This document shows positions 35,641-47,135 of a DNA stretch of 64,000 nucleotides, one piece after another (position 1 is the stretch's first letter; each line of letters starts with the position of its first letter). The notes beneath the pieces are model-generated. The model searched no databases. It had not been told where the DNA came from and saw nothing but the letters and a program-made list of their open reading frames with translations. Made by a program: the position numbers and the translations under genes. The stretch lies in the NCBI RefSeq assembly GCF_023159225.1, contig NC_063184.1, positions 14,125,528-14,189,527 of the forward strand. Direction: 5' to 3'. Origin of the DNA: Perognathus longimembris pacificus. Lineage: Eukaryota > Chordata > Mammalia > Rodentia > Heteromyidae.

Positions 35641-36112
35641 GTGAGATTGTTTGGAGCCCTTTCCCTCTCATCTTCATTCTGTTGTCATCAGAAGTCCCTG
35701 TCCCCTGCTTTTTGCCGGAGGGTAGCACAAAGTTGTGTGCTCCCGTGGAACAAAAATGCTGACCACCCCAGTGAGGCAAGCAGGCGGACTATTATTAAAG
35801 GTCCAGCCAGTCTCTCCACCAAGGTCAATGGTCTCTGTCTCCTAAGATACTCGCCCCACAGGAGAGGGTGGGGTTTTCTGTTCTGTCCAATCAGCAGCAG
35901 CCAGCTGTTGGATTCTAGGAGGCGTGGCTTCTGTGTGGCCCTTGGTTTGATTTCCTTCCACTCCTCCTTTTACAGTCTTACCTTAACCTCACCCCCACCC
36001 CTCATTTGCCACCTCCTTCCTGAGCAAGCAGCAACTCACCTTTACCAGCATAATGAATGGAGGGTTTTCCTAATGTTTTGGTTTTTTGTATTGATTTTTT
36101 ATAACCTATAGT

Positions 36113-36116
<4 letters not shown>

Positions 36117-36152
<36 letters not shown>
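36117..36152. repeat. (TG)n microsatellite
   Basis: About 18 uninterrupted units, free-standing. Confidence 0.98.
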
Positions 36153-36153
<1 letters not shown>

Positions 36154-36204
36154 TATCCAGCTTGATTGGGTTTTAGGGGGGAAAATATATTTCTAGAACT
36201 ACTT

Positions 36205-36410
36205 CCCCCCCCAGTACTGAAGTGTGAACTCAAGACCCTGCATTTGGTAGGCAAGCATACTACCATGTGAGCCAACACCTCCCAGCTTTTTGCTTTGTTT
36301 TTCAGGCGGGATCTTGAACGCCCTTTGCCAAAGCTGGCCTCTTCTTGAGATCCTCCTCATTCTGCCTCCCAAATAGTTTGGATTATAAGTGTGTACCATC
36401 ATGCCTGGCC
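36205..36410 (-). mobile_element. older ID-like + B1-like SINE dimer
   Basis: cagtactgaagtgtgaactc...catgtgagccaacacctccc followed by a B1-like half ending gtaccatcatgcctggc. Confidence 0.7.
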
Positions 36411-36898
36411 ACAAAAGACTATTAAAACATGTTTATGATAGTTATCACTATGGAGCTACAGGGTAGCCTAGAAAGCAGAGAAGTCTCACTTTGGCATCAA
36501 CAATGGCTCTGCTACTTTGTAGATTAGTGATCTCACATTAATCACTTTAATTCTGTGTCAATGAAACTTAGAATAATCAGTATATGAAATTGGAGCCCAG
36601 GGTCTTTGCTCATCTTCCTTTCTCTGCTGATCTATACAGTCAGCCTCACCATTTCTCAAGGCTTCAGGTCTCAAAAGCCTGAAAGTCCTCTTCTTCTGGA
36701 ATATTCCTCTCACCCACATGCCCAGGCTGTCACCAAATTCAGCCCATCATTCTTTGCCTGTATAGGGCAGTCATGTTTCTGACTATCTGACTAGTACAGA
36801 CTTCCCTCTATCTTACTGCCTTCAGCTTGACTCCAACTCCTGACTGCTTTGAACACTCTAGGTTACAAGGCTTTTTGTTGTTGGTGGTGGTTGTTTTT

Positions 36899-37133
36899 AT
36901 GCCAGTTTTGGGACTTGAACTCAGGGCCTGGGTGTTGTCCCTGAACTTTTTCTTTTTGCTCAAGGCTAGCACTCTGCTGCTTGAGCCTCACCTCTACTTT
37001 CAGGTTCTTGGTAGTTCTTTGGAGGTGAGTGTCTCACAGACTTTGCCGCCTAGGCTAGCTTCAAACCACGACTATCAGATCTCAGCCTCTTGAGTAGCTA
37101 AGATTACAAGTGTGAGCCACCCAGTGCCAAGCT
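36899..37133 (-). mobile_element. B1-like-Geo dimeric SINE
   Basis: Antisense; complete, with ttgctcaaggctagcactct well preserved. Confidence 0.92.
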
Positions 37134-37929
37134 ATAACCCATGGCCTTCTTAAGGTATATTGCATTGGAGTGGATTCTTGGTGCATTTTTCTATTTTTAA
37201 AAAACATAGTATTTTTGAATGCAGGAAATAACATGAACCATAGTTACTAGATCCTCAGTTAAAATATGTGCAATTTCCACTTGGCTAACGAAAACCCGGA
37301 CTTGCTAAGCAGGCAGGATGTCCTTCCTGTATTCCCGGGTTTGATGGCAGCAAGGAATGCGCCCTTGACGCTATGATCTGCTGGTGTCTTTATATCCTTA
37401 AGCACAGTGCGACGTGCTTTGCTGCAGGTTGGGCTCTGGTGGTTTAGAATTGAGAACCTCTGACATCGCTGCATGTGAAATGGCAAGGTCCAGATACACA
37501 GCCCATGTACAAGAAATGTTTCACTTGCCTTTGCCCAACATGCACAGTAAAATCAACCTTCATTTAGTCCAAGTCTATTTTTTTTTGAAACTCAAGTGTT
37601 TGCATCATTTTAAATTCGCCCTTTAAAGTGTACAGTTCAACGTTGGCAGCAGTCATCAGGATTGCAGTTCAAAGCCTAAGTTCAGGCAAAGTTAAGACTG
37701 GGTCTCATTCTAGGCATTCTTACACTGAGTGAGACCAAAGGAAGGAAGAACTCTTAGGAGAGGAACACGAAGGTGCAATAGCTGTGTGTACCTCCAATCA
37801 TACAAAATAATATTTATCGAAATGAACTCCAGGAAATGGAAACGAGGTTTTTTTCTGTGTTGCTGTTTTGGTTTTCTTTTTGTCTCATGTGTTTTTCTGT
37901 CTTTTGGGAGGGTAAGGGGGTGGAACACA

Positions 37930-38152
37930 GATTCAGGGAGAAAGAGTGAATAAATTCAGCAGTGGTACTCACTAGACACTATATTGAAAATGATCTATAC
38001 AACTTGTGGATGGGGGTAGGAGAGAAAAACTAGGAGAGAGCAAAGGAAGGGGTAGCATTGTCCAAAAAGAATTATACTCTCTACTTGACTTACGTAACCG
38101 TGTCCTCTCTATATATCACCTTTATAAGAATAATTTAAAAAATAAAGTAAAA
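37930..38152 (+). mobile_element. L1 3' end fragment
   Basis: gacttacgtaaccgtgtcct...cacctttataagaataattt and A-rich end; the flanking 150 nt upstream also follows the L1 3' untranslated region. Confidence 0.6.
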
Positions 38153-38170
38153 GACCCTGTCTCAACAAAG

Positions 38171-38350
38171 AAGCTGGGTATGGTGGCTCATGCTTTTCAC
38201 TGTAGCTACTCTGGGATGCAAGTGATAGATCACGATCATGTTCGTGGGGCAAAAAATAGGAAGCATCATCTAAAAATAACCTAGAGCAAAAGAGCCAGGT
38301 AGCAAGCACATAGCTGTTGAGTTCAAATCCTAGTAACATGGAATAAACAA
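38171..38350 (+). mobile_element. B1-like-Geo SINE, diverged
   Basis: aagctgggtatggtggctca, then agagcaaaagagccaggtag and gagttcaaatcctagtaa. Confidence 0.75.
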
Positions 38351-38409
38351 AACCAATCAATAACAATTTCATATTTTTAGTGTATTTACTGTGTTTTGCA
38401 GTTATGAGT

Positions 38410-38815
38410 ACTAATTTTAGAACCTTTCACAACTCGAAAAATAAACCTTATGTCTATTAGCTGTCGCTGCTAATGCCTTTCCCCTCTTCGCATCTACTCT
38501 GTGTACTTGCCTATTCTGGATATTTTATATAAATGAATATTTTATATTCTGAATTTTTATAGACAATTAATTATATAAATGAGCATTATATATAAATGTG
38601 GCTTTTGGTGTCTGGTTTCTCTCACTTAAAGTAATGTTTCCAAGTGGATCTGTTGTGTATCAGAGTAGTTCATTCCTTTTTGTGGCTACATAATATTCCA
38701 TTGCTCATATATCACTGTTTATTCACCAGCTGATGGACTTTCTGGACTGTTTATACATTTTGACTACTACAAATAATTCTTTCATGAACATTTGTGTATA
38801 TGTATATGATCTCTT
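38410..38815 (-). mobile_element. ancient L1 fragment (ORF2 end / 3' UTR)
   Basis: Antisense: cataatattccattgctcat...gatggactttctggactgtt...ttcatgaacatttgtgtat is the typical order of old mammalian L1 elements. Confidence 0.75.
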
Positions 38816-38888
38816 GTATCTTAACCATAGAATAGTTAAGTCTTGTGGTTTTATTCTATGTTTAGCCTTTGGGTTTTGTTTGTTTGGC

Positions 38889-39118
38889 ATGTACCAGCAC
38901 TGGGGCTTGAACTCAAGGTTTCTTGCTCTCCCTTAGCTTGTAAGGTCAAGCTTGGTGCTCTACCTCTTGAGCCATACCTCCACTTTTTGGCCTTTTCCTA
39001 GTTATTGGGAGGTAAGGGTTTCTTAGATTGGTCTGTCCAGGCTGGCTTTGAACCTCCATCCTCTGAGCTCAGCCTCCTGAGTAGCTAGGATTTTACAGGC
39101 AGGAGCCACCAGCACCCA
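38889..39118 (-). mobile_element. B1-like-Geo dimeric SINE
   Basis: Antisense, complete to gagccaccagcaccca. Confidence 0.93.
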
Positions 39119-39191
39119 CTTTATGTTTAACTTTCATGTTCCTGTCTGTCTTTTGTGGGCTTTTTTGGGGGGGGGGTTGGGCTGGGGAGGA

Positions 39192-39241
39192 GCAGTCCTG
39201 GGGCTTGAACTCAGAGCCTTGCACTTGCGAGGCATCTGGAC
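39192..39241 (-). mobile_element. ID-like fragment
   Basis: ggcttgaactcagagccttg and cacttgcgaggcat: about 50 bp of a tRNA-like monomer. Confidence 0.6.
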
Positions 39242-39762
39242 TCCTACAGGTTACTTCCTGCAGGTTGTGTGGCTGTATGTAGGAGCCCAGCTCTGAGCGC
39301 ATACAGACCATGGAGCTCAGAGCGAGGCCTCCCTGGCCCATACCACCACAGGAGGCTCCAGGCTGCCTTTTCTGTGTCTCTGCAGCCAGCACCGGTGGCT
39401 GCTACTTCCCACCGTGTACCTGGTCAGCTGAGTTTGTTAGTGAGGGTTAATTGGATAGGGGAGGCTTGAGGCAGACTTGGGGTGCACAAGTGCCCCACCT
39501 CCATATTGCACAAAAGGAACAGCCTCTGTGACGTTTTATCAGGATGATGGCATGTCACCTGTCGGTTGGTCCCTCAGTCGTGATGGTAGATACAACTGTA
39601 TAGGACCTTGAACTAGAAGAAACCAAGTTAGTAATACATTTGGGGACAATTGCAGCGATTTAATGTTCCATAAATGTCACTGGTGTTCCTTCAGTATTTG
39701 CCACCAATCTATGTTCCACCAGCAACCATGTGGTGTTAGGTCATCTTGAAATAATTGATGGT

Positions 39763-39988
39763 TGCCAGGTGTTAGTGCCTCATGGCTGTAATCCTAGCTA
39801 CTCAGAAGGCTGAGAACTGAAGATCATGGTTCAAAGCCAGCCTGGACAGGAAAGGCCATGAGACTCTTATCTCCAGTTAACCACTAAAATGCCCAAAGTG
39901 GAGGTATGGCTCAAGTGGTAAGACTGCCTTGAGCAAAAAAGCTAAGAGACAGTTCACAGGCCCTGAGTTCAAGCCCTACTAGGGGCAC
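39763..39988 (+). mobile_element. B1-like-Geo dimeric SINE
   Basis: Sense copy; ggttcaaagccagcctggac and ggctcaagtggtaag present. Confidence 0.94.
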
Positions 39989-40411
39989 AAAAGGGGACAA
40001 GCCTGCATTTGATTTTTTTTTTTTTTGACACTAGGAATCCAACCCTGACAGGTAACAGACTTCCATTGTCCTACCGGATCTGCCCACCACTCCCCTCCCT
40101 CGAATCTACCCTTCTCTTGATCTGCTGTGTTCATGGGTCAGGATTATATTATCCTGGGCCCTCGAGAGTATATGATTTTTTCCTACTCTCCAAATGAGTT
40201 TTCTTGGCCAGTCATTTACAAATCTTATAATGTCCACTCAAACCAATTTGAAAGCACCACCAATACGCAAATGGGCTAGGCAACTCATAGTAAGGAAATA
40301 AATGGAAATATCCTTTCAGCATTTTTAGATTGACCGTATTATCTCATAGAAGAAATATTCTTAAGAAAAGTTGCCTTTTGTGTGAGTATGTGTACGTGTA
40401 TATGCACATGC

Positions 40412-40629
40412 TCTCCGGGTACTGAGACTTGAACTCACCTCTTTAGCTTTTCCACGCAACGCTGCTGTTCTTCCACACTTGACCCATACTCTACTTCTGG
40501 CATTTTGCCGGTTCATTGGAAATAGGGATTTCTTGGATTTGTCTGCCTGAGCTACCTTTAAACGGGGATCCTCAGATCTCATCCTCCCGAGTAGCTAGGA
40601 TTAGAAGCATGAGCCACCAGTGCCCAGCT
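40412..40629 (-). mobile_element. B1-like-Geo dimeric SINE
   Basis: Antisense; preceded at 40378-40411 by a TG-rich stretch at its tail. Confidence 0.91.
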
Positions 40630-40658
40630 TTCTTTTTTTTTTTTGGCTTTTCTTTTTT

Positions 40659-40888
40659 TTTTTTTTTTTTTTTGCTTTTTTTTTTTTTTTTTTGGCCAGT
40701 CCTGGGCCTTGGACTCAGGGCCTGAGCACTGTCCCTGGCTTCTTCCCGCTCAAGGCTAGCACTCTGCCACTTGAGCCACAGCGCCGCTTCTGGCCGTTTT
40801 CTGTATATGTGGTGCTGGGGAATCGAACCTAGGGCCTCGTGTATCCGAGGCAGGCACTCTTGCCACTAGGCTATATCCCCAGCCCCGA
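40659..40888 (-). mobile_element. IDL-Geo dimeric SINE, young copy nested in an ID-like element
   Basis: Long interrupted T-tail. 16-bp duplication ttggcttttctttttt at 40643-40658 and 40889-40904. Differs from the 8.4-kb copy at only about four body positions. Confidence 0.97.
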
Positions 40889-40903
40889 TTGGCTTTTCTT
40901 TTT

Positions 40904-40976
40904 TGATACTGGGAGTTGAACCCAGGACGTTGCACTTGCTAGGTAATCACTTTGCCACTGAGCTACATCCCAGCCC
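40904..40976 (-). mobile_element. ID-like monomer hosting the nested SINE
   Basis: gatactgggagttgaacccagg...cactgagctacatcccagcc; its T-tail was the target of the insertion to its left. Confidence 0.8.
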
Positions 40977-41440
40977 GGGGCAGTAGTTTTTAATGTAGGG
41001 ATCATGAGCTACTTCATTCCCTGTCTTCTCTCTGTGCACACTGAAGTGCTAGCCCTGATCCGCTGGTGGTGGCTGCATTTATGTATGAAAACATTCACAC
41101 AAGCTGTCTTCAGGTTTTCAGTGTGTGTAGCTCCTAGAGCAGCCCTGCTCCTGCCCTGCTGATCTGGCTCCTTACACAAAGGAGGCCAGCCTTTCTTTCA
41201 CCGGGGCCTCTTCACTTTATTTGACCTTGGCATTAGCCACCTTACTTGTAATAGTTACCAGCTGCACAGTAAATCCCAGATCTGCTTTGGTTTGTTTCTT
41301 TGGTTCCTTTATGTTGACTGGCTCTAGTTCTTTCTCTTCATTTTCAAAGGAGAGTCAGATAATTAAGTTAAACCTTAGCCTTTCTGTATAACCTTCTAAC
41401 AGAATGGTTACGCTTAACTATCAAATAGTGTTTATTCTTA

Positions 41441-41727
41441 ACCAGTGTCTCGTGCTTATAATCCTAGCCACTCAGGAGGCTGAGATTAGGAGGATCAAGT
41501 TTTCAGTCCAGATAAGACAAAAGGCTGGGCATGGTGGCATATGCTCATCACTTAAGCTAGGCAAGAAGCACAGATAGGAGGAATTGCCATCCAGGCTGGC
41601 ATTGGCATAACCACAAAGACCCTACGTGAAAAATAACGGAAGCAGAAAGGGCTGAGCACATGGCTTGGAAGGTAATGTCTGCCTAGGAAGTATAAGGCCC
41701 TAAGCTCAAACTTCAGTATCAAAACCA
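41441..41727 (+). mobile_element. older SINE cluster (B1-like and ID-like)
   Basis: A B1-like head (actcaggaggctgagattag), a second B1-like head (gctgggcatggtggcatatg) and an ID-like tail (ggctgagcacatggcttgga). Confidence 0.7.
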
Positions 41728-42123
41728 GACCAGCCAATAAGTACTTAGAGAGCAAATGGCTGTCCAGATGTTGAGAACAAGCTAAAGCTCTTCTAAAATG
41801 TTCTTCAAATAGATTCATTCCAGCTCTCAACTCTGCCTAGTGCTTACTGAGATGACATTGGAGCGCTCCTTGCCTTTCTCCCTGATTGCCCAGAGGCGGG
41901 AGCAGGTTAGGAGCATGCGTGCTGATGTGAATTCTTGGTCCTCCCACCAGCACCACTGCTCTGGCGAGTGAGTGTGTACGCGCTAGAAGCTACAGTCCCT
42001 GGATGAAAAAGACAAAGCCACGGACCAGCCAGACCGAGAACTCGAAAGTTCTAAGGATAATTACTGCACAAGCAGAGTAATTACAACATCAATGAATAGC
42101 ACTCGTAATGGCACTTCATTCTT

Positions 42124-42235
42124 TTTTTTTATGGCAGAATATCATTTTTTTTTATTTTCAAACTGATGTAAAGAGAGGTTACAATTTCATATGTTAGGCA
42201 TTGGATACATTTCTTTTACTGTTTGTTACCTCCAA
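42124..42235 (-). mobile_element. very short L1 3'-end insertion (112 bp)
   Basis: T-rich end (complement of the A-tail), then aactgatgtaaagagaggtt acaatttcat of the L1 3' UTR. Perfect 14-bp duplication ggcacttcattctt at 42110-42123 and 42236-42249. Confidence 0.93.
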
Positions 42236-42315
42236 GGCACTTCATTCTTATCTGTAAAGGATTAATTGATGAAAAGGGAAACAAAATGGGAAGTTAAAAA
42301 GGTATTTCTCTAAGT

Positions 42316-42549
42316 GCGTTTCTGGGGTCTCATGCCTGTAATCCTAGCTTCTCACGAGGCTGAGATCTGCGACCCACATTTTGATGCCAGCCCAGGGCAA
42401 GGAAAGTCTGTGAAACTCTTCTCTCCAACTAACCACCAAAAATCCAGAAGTGGAGCCGTGGCTCAATTGGTAGAGCACTAGCTTTGAGCACAAAAGGTCA
42501 GGGACAGTGTGCAGGCTCTGAGTTCAAGTCCCAGGACTGGCACAGAAAG
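42316..42549 (+). mobile_element. B1-like-Geo dimeric SINE
   Basis: Sense; ends ccaggactggcacagaaag. Confidence 0.93.
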
Positions 42550-42784
42550 AGCATTTTCTTTGTCATAACAGATGACATGAGGCCTTGCAGCACCTGAATG
42601 TAGAACAGCTGCCCCTTCCTTTGGCCTCCTCCACCTCTCCCATCATGCATATGAGGAAACAGCATATTGGGGTCAAAGGACCCCTTTAAACACATAGGGC
42701 TCTGTCTGCTGGTCCTAGAAGAGGAAGTCAAAGACTGGAAACAGATTCAATGGACGATTGCTGGCTTGAAGGTGGAGAAAACTA

Positions 42785-43009
42785 CTGTAATCCTAGGTAC
42801 TCGGGAGGATGAGATCTGAGGATCAGGGTTCAAAGCCAGCCTGGGCAGGAAAGTCCATGAGACTCTTATCTCCAATTAACCACCAGAAAACCAGAGATAG
42901 TGCTGTGGCTCAAAGTGGTAGAGCACTAACCTTGAGTGGAAAAAAGCTCAGGAGTAGTAAGTACGCAGGCCCTGAGTTCAAGCCTTATGACTGACTAAAT
43001 AAAGAAATT
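42785..43009 (+). mobile_element. B1-like-Geo SINE lacking its first bases
   Basis: Starts at tgtaatcctaggtactcggg; otherwise well preserved. Confidence 0.94.
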
Positions 43010-43010
43010 C

Positions 43011-43200
43011 AGGGCTAGGAATGTGGCTTAGAGCTAGAGTGCTTACCTAGCATGCATGAAGCTCTGGGTTGATTCCTCAGCACCACACAAACAGAAGAAG
43101 TGGTGCTGTGGCTCAAGAGGTAAAGTGCTAGCAAAAAGAAGCTAGGGACAGTGCTCAGGCCCTGAGTCCAAATGCCAGGACGGCCAAAAAAAAAAAAAAA
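43011..43200 (+). mobile_element. IDL-Geo dimeric SINE
   Basis: Follows the previous SINE at once; small deletions at the ID/Geo junction; A-tail of 15. Confidence 0.94.
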
Positions 43201-43243
43201 GGAAGAAAGGAAGAATTACAGGTGTGAGCTACCAGCATCCAGT

Positions 43244-44483
43244 AAAGAGAACTCTTAACATCAAATGTAGGGCAGGTTTCAGGTTTCTTTAATATGTTTT
43301 GTGCAATCATCACCTTGTAGAGAACTTGGGGGAACAGTATTCCCATGCTTGTTTTAGAGTAGATCTTCTAGTAGCCTGGTGTCTAGTGTTATCAGTCTTC
43401 TCTCCGAGATTACTTGTCGCTGTCTAGTTGTCTCCTCTATTAGGCTCACAGCAGGCTGGCTACATATTACCCTACAGCATGGCTTGGAATAAAGGTAGAT
43501 TGAAGACCACGGTGGATCAGGATTAGCAGGGACTTGGTATCAAACCAGCGCCAGTACAGCTCATCAGTTCCCCTAATGATTAGTTAGCTCTGGGTTCCAA
43601 AGGACTCAGCCTCCACATCTGTAAGCACAGGGTAATGATACCCACGTGTGCGGGGACGGGTTGGAGCATGTTCCGAAGCACTGCTGTGCTGGCTGGTACT
43701 TAGAGGGGGTTGAGGCCATGTCCCTTCCCCTGGGACACCATTCTTTCCATCTTGGGACACTCTTCCAGTTGTCTGATGGTGGCCAAGGTGGGCTGTAGGA
43801 ATGTTGGGAGTTGAGACCTTGAGGGTTCCTGGTTATCTGGAAGATAGGGCTGTACCAGTCAGGGTACTCTCCGAAATTGGATCTGAAACAAGTGTTTCAC
43901 TATTGGTGGCTAGCAGGCCTCTCTCCCAATCCTCTCCCTTTAGCAGCGTCTCCTCCAGCAGTTGACCCACCACCAGCAGGCTGGAGGCCTTCACCTGGAG
44001 TGAGTTGAACCACTTTTTTCAGTCCTTCCCAGAAATCACAACATGGGAGGCTCCCAACATCCATGGCCCCCTGAGTTTCCTACCAGTGGTGCGTGGGTCA
44101 TTTCTGAGAATGCTGCTTTGGGGGTGGCTTCTCAGATCCCTAAGTGGCACCCACTTTGTGTCCACAGGAGGTGTGGGTTTTATTGGCTGTGATGCCCCAA
44201 AGGTTCCTACCTGCAGGGACCAGCCTGGGTGGCAGCCAAGCAAAGCTTCTCAGGGACATCGTCCAGTCTTGCAGAGAAAGGCAGCGGTTGAGGCTCAGCA
44301 GCTCTGACCACTGCTCCTGAGGCGCTTCTTTGTCCAGTGTGATTCCTATGCTTGGAACAGAGACTACACAAATCATTTCATAGATGTCACCCACCGTCAG
44401 GTGTGGCCGTGGTGGTCAACTCAGTGTCCCAAGGTTTTACGAGCCTGGCTCATCAGGGAGGCCGCACGGCGTGTTTGCGGTGA
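43244..44483. other. unique intronic sequence, possible MIR remnant
   Basis: Mostly unique and GC-moderate. 43608-43720 faintly resembles the 3' half of a MIR (catctgtaa...ggtaatgatacccac) on +, too weak to annotate firmly. Confidence 0.4.
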
Positions 44484-44675
44484 ACTTGGCGGCTGGAGCT
44501 CCACTTGGGTGTTTTGAATCCTGGCTCTCCACACAAGAGCTGTGTGGCCTTGGGCAAATGACTTAGTTTCTCCACACCTCTTGCCTGATGTGTAAGAGGA
44601 GGATAGTAGGAGTTCTGTCTCAAAGGTGTTTGCGAGGATAAAGTAGTTACACACTAAGCACTTGCAGGTGGTCAT
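44484..44675 (+). mobile_element. MIR element
   Basis: gttttgaatcctggctctcc...tgtggccttgggcaaatgac ttagtttctcc and gtttgcgaggataaa are classic MIR core and flank. Confidence 0.88.
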
Positions 44676-44817
44676 TGCTCTGACGTGTGGGGGGGTAAGG
44701 TAGCCTGATTGTGAGTCTTCCATGTTTGAAAAATGATCTGAAGGCCGAGTGCAGGAAAGCGAGGTTCTTCCAGAGTCTTCCTGGTTTATTTCCTTTTCTT
44801 TCTCCTGCCCCTACCCC

Positions 44818-45014
44818 CCAATACTTGGGCTTAAATTCATGGCCTCGGCATTGTCCTTGAGCTCCTCTTTCCCCCACTTAAAACTTGCTGCCTACCGCCT
44901 GAGCCACAGCACCACATCTGGCTTTTAGGTGGTTAATTGGAGAGAAGAAACTCAAGAGACTTTTCCTGCCCGGGCTGGCTTTGAACCCCAATCCTCAGAG
45001 CTCAGCATCCTGAC
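44818..45014 (-). mobile_element. B1-like-Geo SINE, truncated at the B1 start
   Basis: Antisense; stops at gagctcagcatcctgact. Confidence 0.91.
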
Positions 45015-45730
45015 TGTTTTCCATCGATGTTACTTTTCCTTTGTTTACCTGCCCAAGTCTAAAGCACCTGCAGTTAGAATCTGAAAATTGCAGTCTTGGG
45101 CCTTCCTTAGCCACGTGCTGTCATCTGAGCCTAAGCGAGTTACTAAGGGTGTAGGAGGAGAACTAGAGAGTTGGGGGGATTCGTCAGGCTGCCTTGTGTC
45201 TGATAGAGACAGAGTTGTTATGCATCCTCCTGCTCTGGATAATAAAACAAAGTATTCGCCTATCTCAATGCAGCAGAATCAGTGACTTTTCCCCTGCTCC
45301 TTCCCTGCAAAGCACCTGATAGCAGGAATCTTGGATTGTATTACGTGAGATACTGTGTACACAGTACCCAGCATAGGGTCAGAGAAAAAGGATAGATTTC
45401 TCTACTGCCTGGTGTTGGTGTATCAGGCAGTAGAGGGGCTCTGTGCCCATATGAGAGTTGGGTACTGAGTAGGGTCTTAGGATTCAAGGGTGATTTGAGC
45501 AGCTCCTCCTTTATGATCTGTCTCTCAAGCTTCCTGTCTGGTAAAACAAACAAGGAGCTTGGGCTTGAAATATGCCTCTTTGAAATGTGCAGCTTCACCA
45601 TAATATTTAGGCATTGAACGAGAACCACACTGCTACACTCTCCATTACCTGGCCCATTTTTGTCCTAGTAAACGGCGCTTTCTTTTCAAAATTTTCTTGG
45701 TTTTTTTTTTTTTTTTAATTTTAAAAACAC

Positions 45731-45980
45731 AGCCTGGTGCTGGTGGCTCATGCCTGTAGTCATAGCTATTGAGGAAGCTGAGACCAAGGATCTTGGTTCA
45801 AAGCCAGCCCAGGCAGGAAAGTCTGTAGGACTCATGTTACCAGTTAACCACCCAAAAAACAGACGTGGAGCTGTGGCTCACAGTGGTAGAACACTAGCCT
45901 TAAGCAAAAAACGCAGAGGAACAGCACTCAGACCTTGAGTTCAAGCCCCAGGGTTGACCAATTAAACAACAACAAAAAAA
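45731..45980 (+). mobile_element. B1-like-Geo dimeric SINE
   Basis: agcctggtgctggtggctca to a CAA-rich tail; a run of T lies just before it. Confidence 0.94.
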
Positions 45981-46101
45981 ACATTGTAGTGCCTGCCTCT
46001 ACTTGCAAACCCTTTGAAAATGAGCTGCAGGAGATCAGGGAGCTTGTATACATTTGATCAGTGCTAGAATCATGCTTGGAGAATTTTAGGTGCTTAATTA
46101 A

Positions 46102-46230
46102 TGTACACATGTGCACAGTTACACATAGATAGCTGTGGGCATACACATGTAACTGCATGCATATACACACATGCACTCATACCTATCTGCACACACATAT
46201 ACAAATGTATATACACACATGTAACTTGTG
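46102..46230. repeat. CA/TG-rich low-complexity stretch
   Basis: Irregular acacatgtgcacag / catatacacacatgcac units. Confidence 0.85.
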
Positions 46231-46889
46231 CATGTTTCATAAATCTATCAAGACTTACTTAGGTAATGGTGATTATTCTTTTTTTCATTTACTCTCCACT
46301 TGAAAACATACCACATGGTTATTGTGAGAGTCAAAGAACAGCATTGACTGTTTCTTCTGTATCTCTTCAAAGCTAACCAAAACATCCGAGCCAGCATCCC
46401 AACCTTGTGTGTGCATGTAACCTCAAGGTTTTGAAATCAGAGGCAGCCCACAAATTCAAGCCTGGGAACACTTGGCTGTAATGTCACCGTGCCATATCTA
46501 CAGTGGAGGCTGGAATACATTTTGTTCTATTCTTTTTGCTTGGCAAATATAACCCTTAAAATTCTGCCTCCACTTATTATTGAAGGTTTCATATTGTGTT
46601 TTATTATTTGGCTAGGAAAATGGACATAATCCTTGTTGGTTTTAACATACCTCGTAGTACTGCTTTCACAATCCGTCTTGCAAAATATAAGACAAGGCCA
46701 GGGCTTAAATTAAAATCCACAGCTCCTTATCTTCTTCCCACAGGAAAGCAAATCTGTGTTGAAAACCGTAAAATTAAGAGGAGAGCAAGGATAGCATAAT
46801 TTAGCAAAGGGGGGAAAAAAGGAATTCAAGGCACCAGATTCTGAGCTCTATGGCTGGAAGGAGAGGCAAGACATTAGGAAGATGCTAAT

Positions 46890-46909
46890 GCACCACCTTA
46901 AGGTGGTGC
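46890..46909. repeat. 20-bp perfect palindrome
   Basis: gcaccaccttaaggtggtgc equals its own reverse complement, with no spacer. Confidence 0.97.
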
Positions 46910-46935
46910 TCTGGAAACAAGAAAGGCATGCAAAG

Positions 46936-46938
<3 letters not shown>

Positions 46939-46971
<33 letters not shown>
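46939..46971. repeat. (GT)n microsatellite
   Basis: About 16 units followed by tacacatatgtatgt. Confidence 0.97.
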
Positions 46972-46974
<3 letters not shown>

Positions 46975-47070
46975 ACATATGTATGTATAATACCAGAAGG
47001 TTCTGCAGTGCCTATTCTAAAATCCTTAAGAAAATATTTTTGTAGATCATTTGGCAGTTATACTTCTTTT

Positions 47071-47135
47071 TTCTTTTTATTGTCAAGGTGATGTACAAAG
47101 GGGTTACAGTTTGCTTAGTAGATATTGTCTTGTAA
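47071..47135 (-). mobile_element. very short L1 3'-end insertion (about 65 bp)
   Basis: gtcaaggtgatgtacaaagg of the L1 3' UTR, bracketed by gcagttatacttctttt (47054-47070) and gcaattatacttccttt (47136-47152). Confidence 0.85.

Noticed and set aside
35641..36111. 156-codon open frame on + strand
   Set aside because: No domain recognised; starts at a SINE edge and ends in AT-rich intron.
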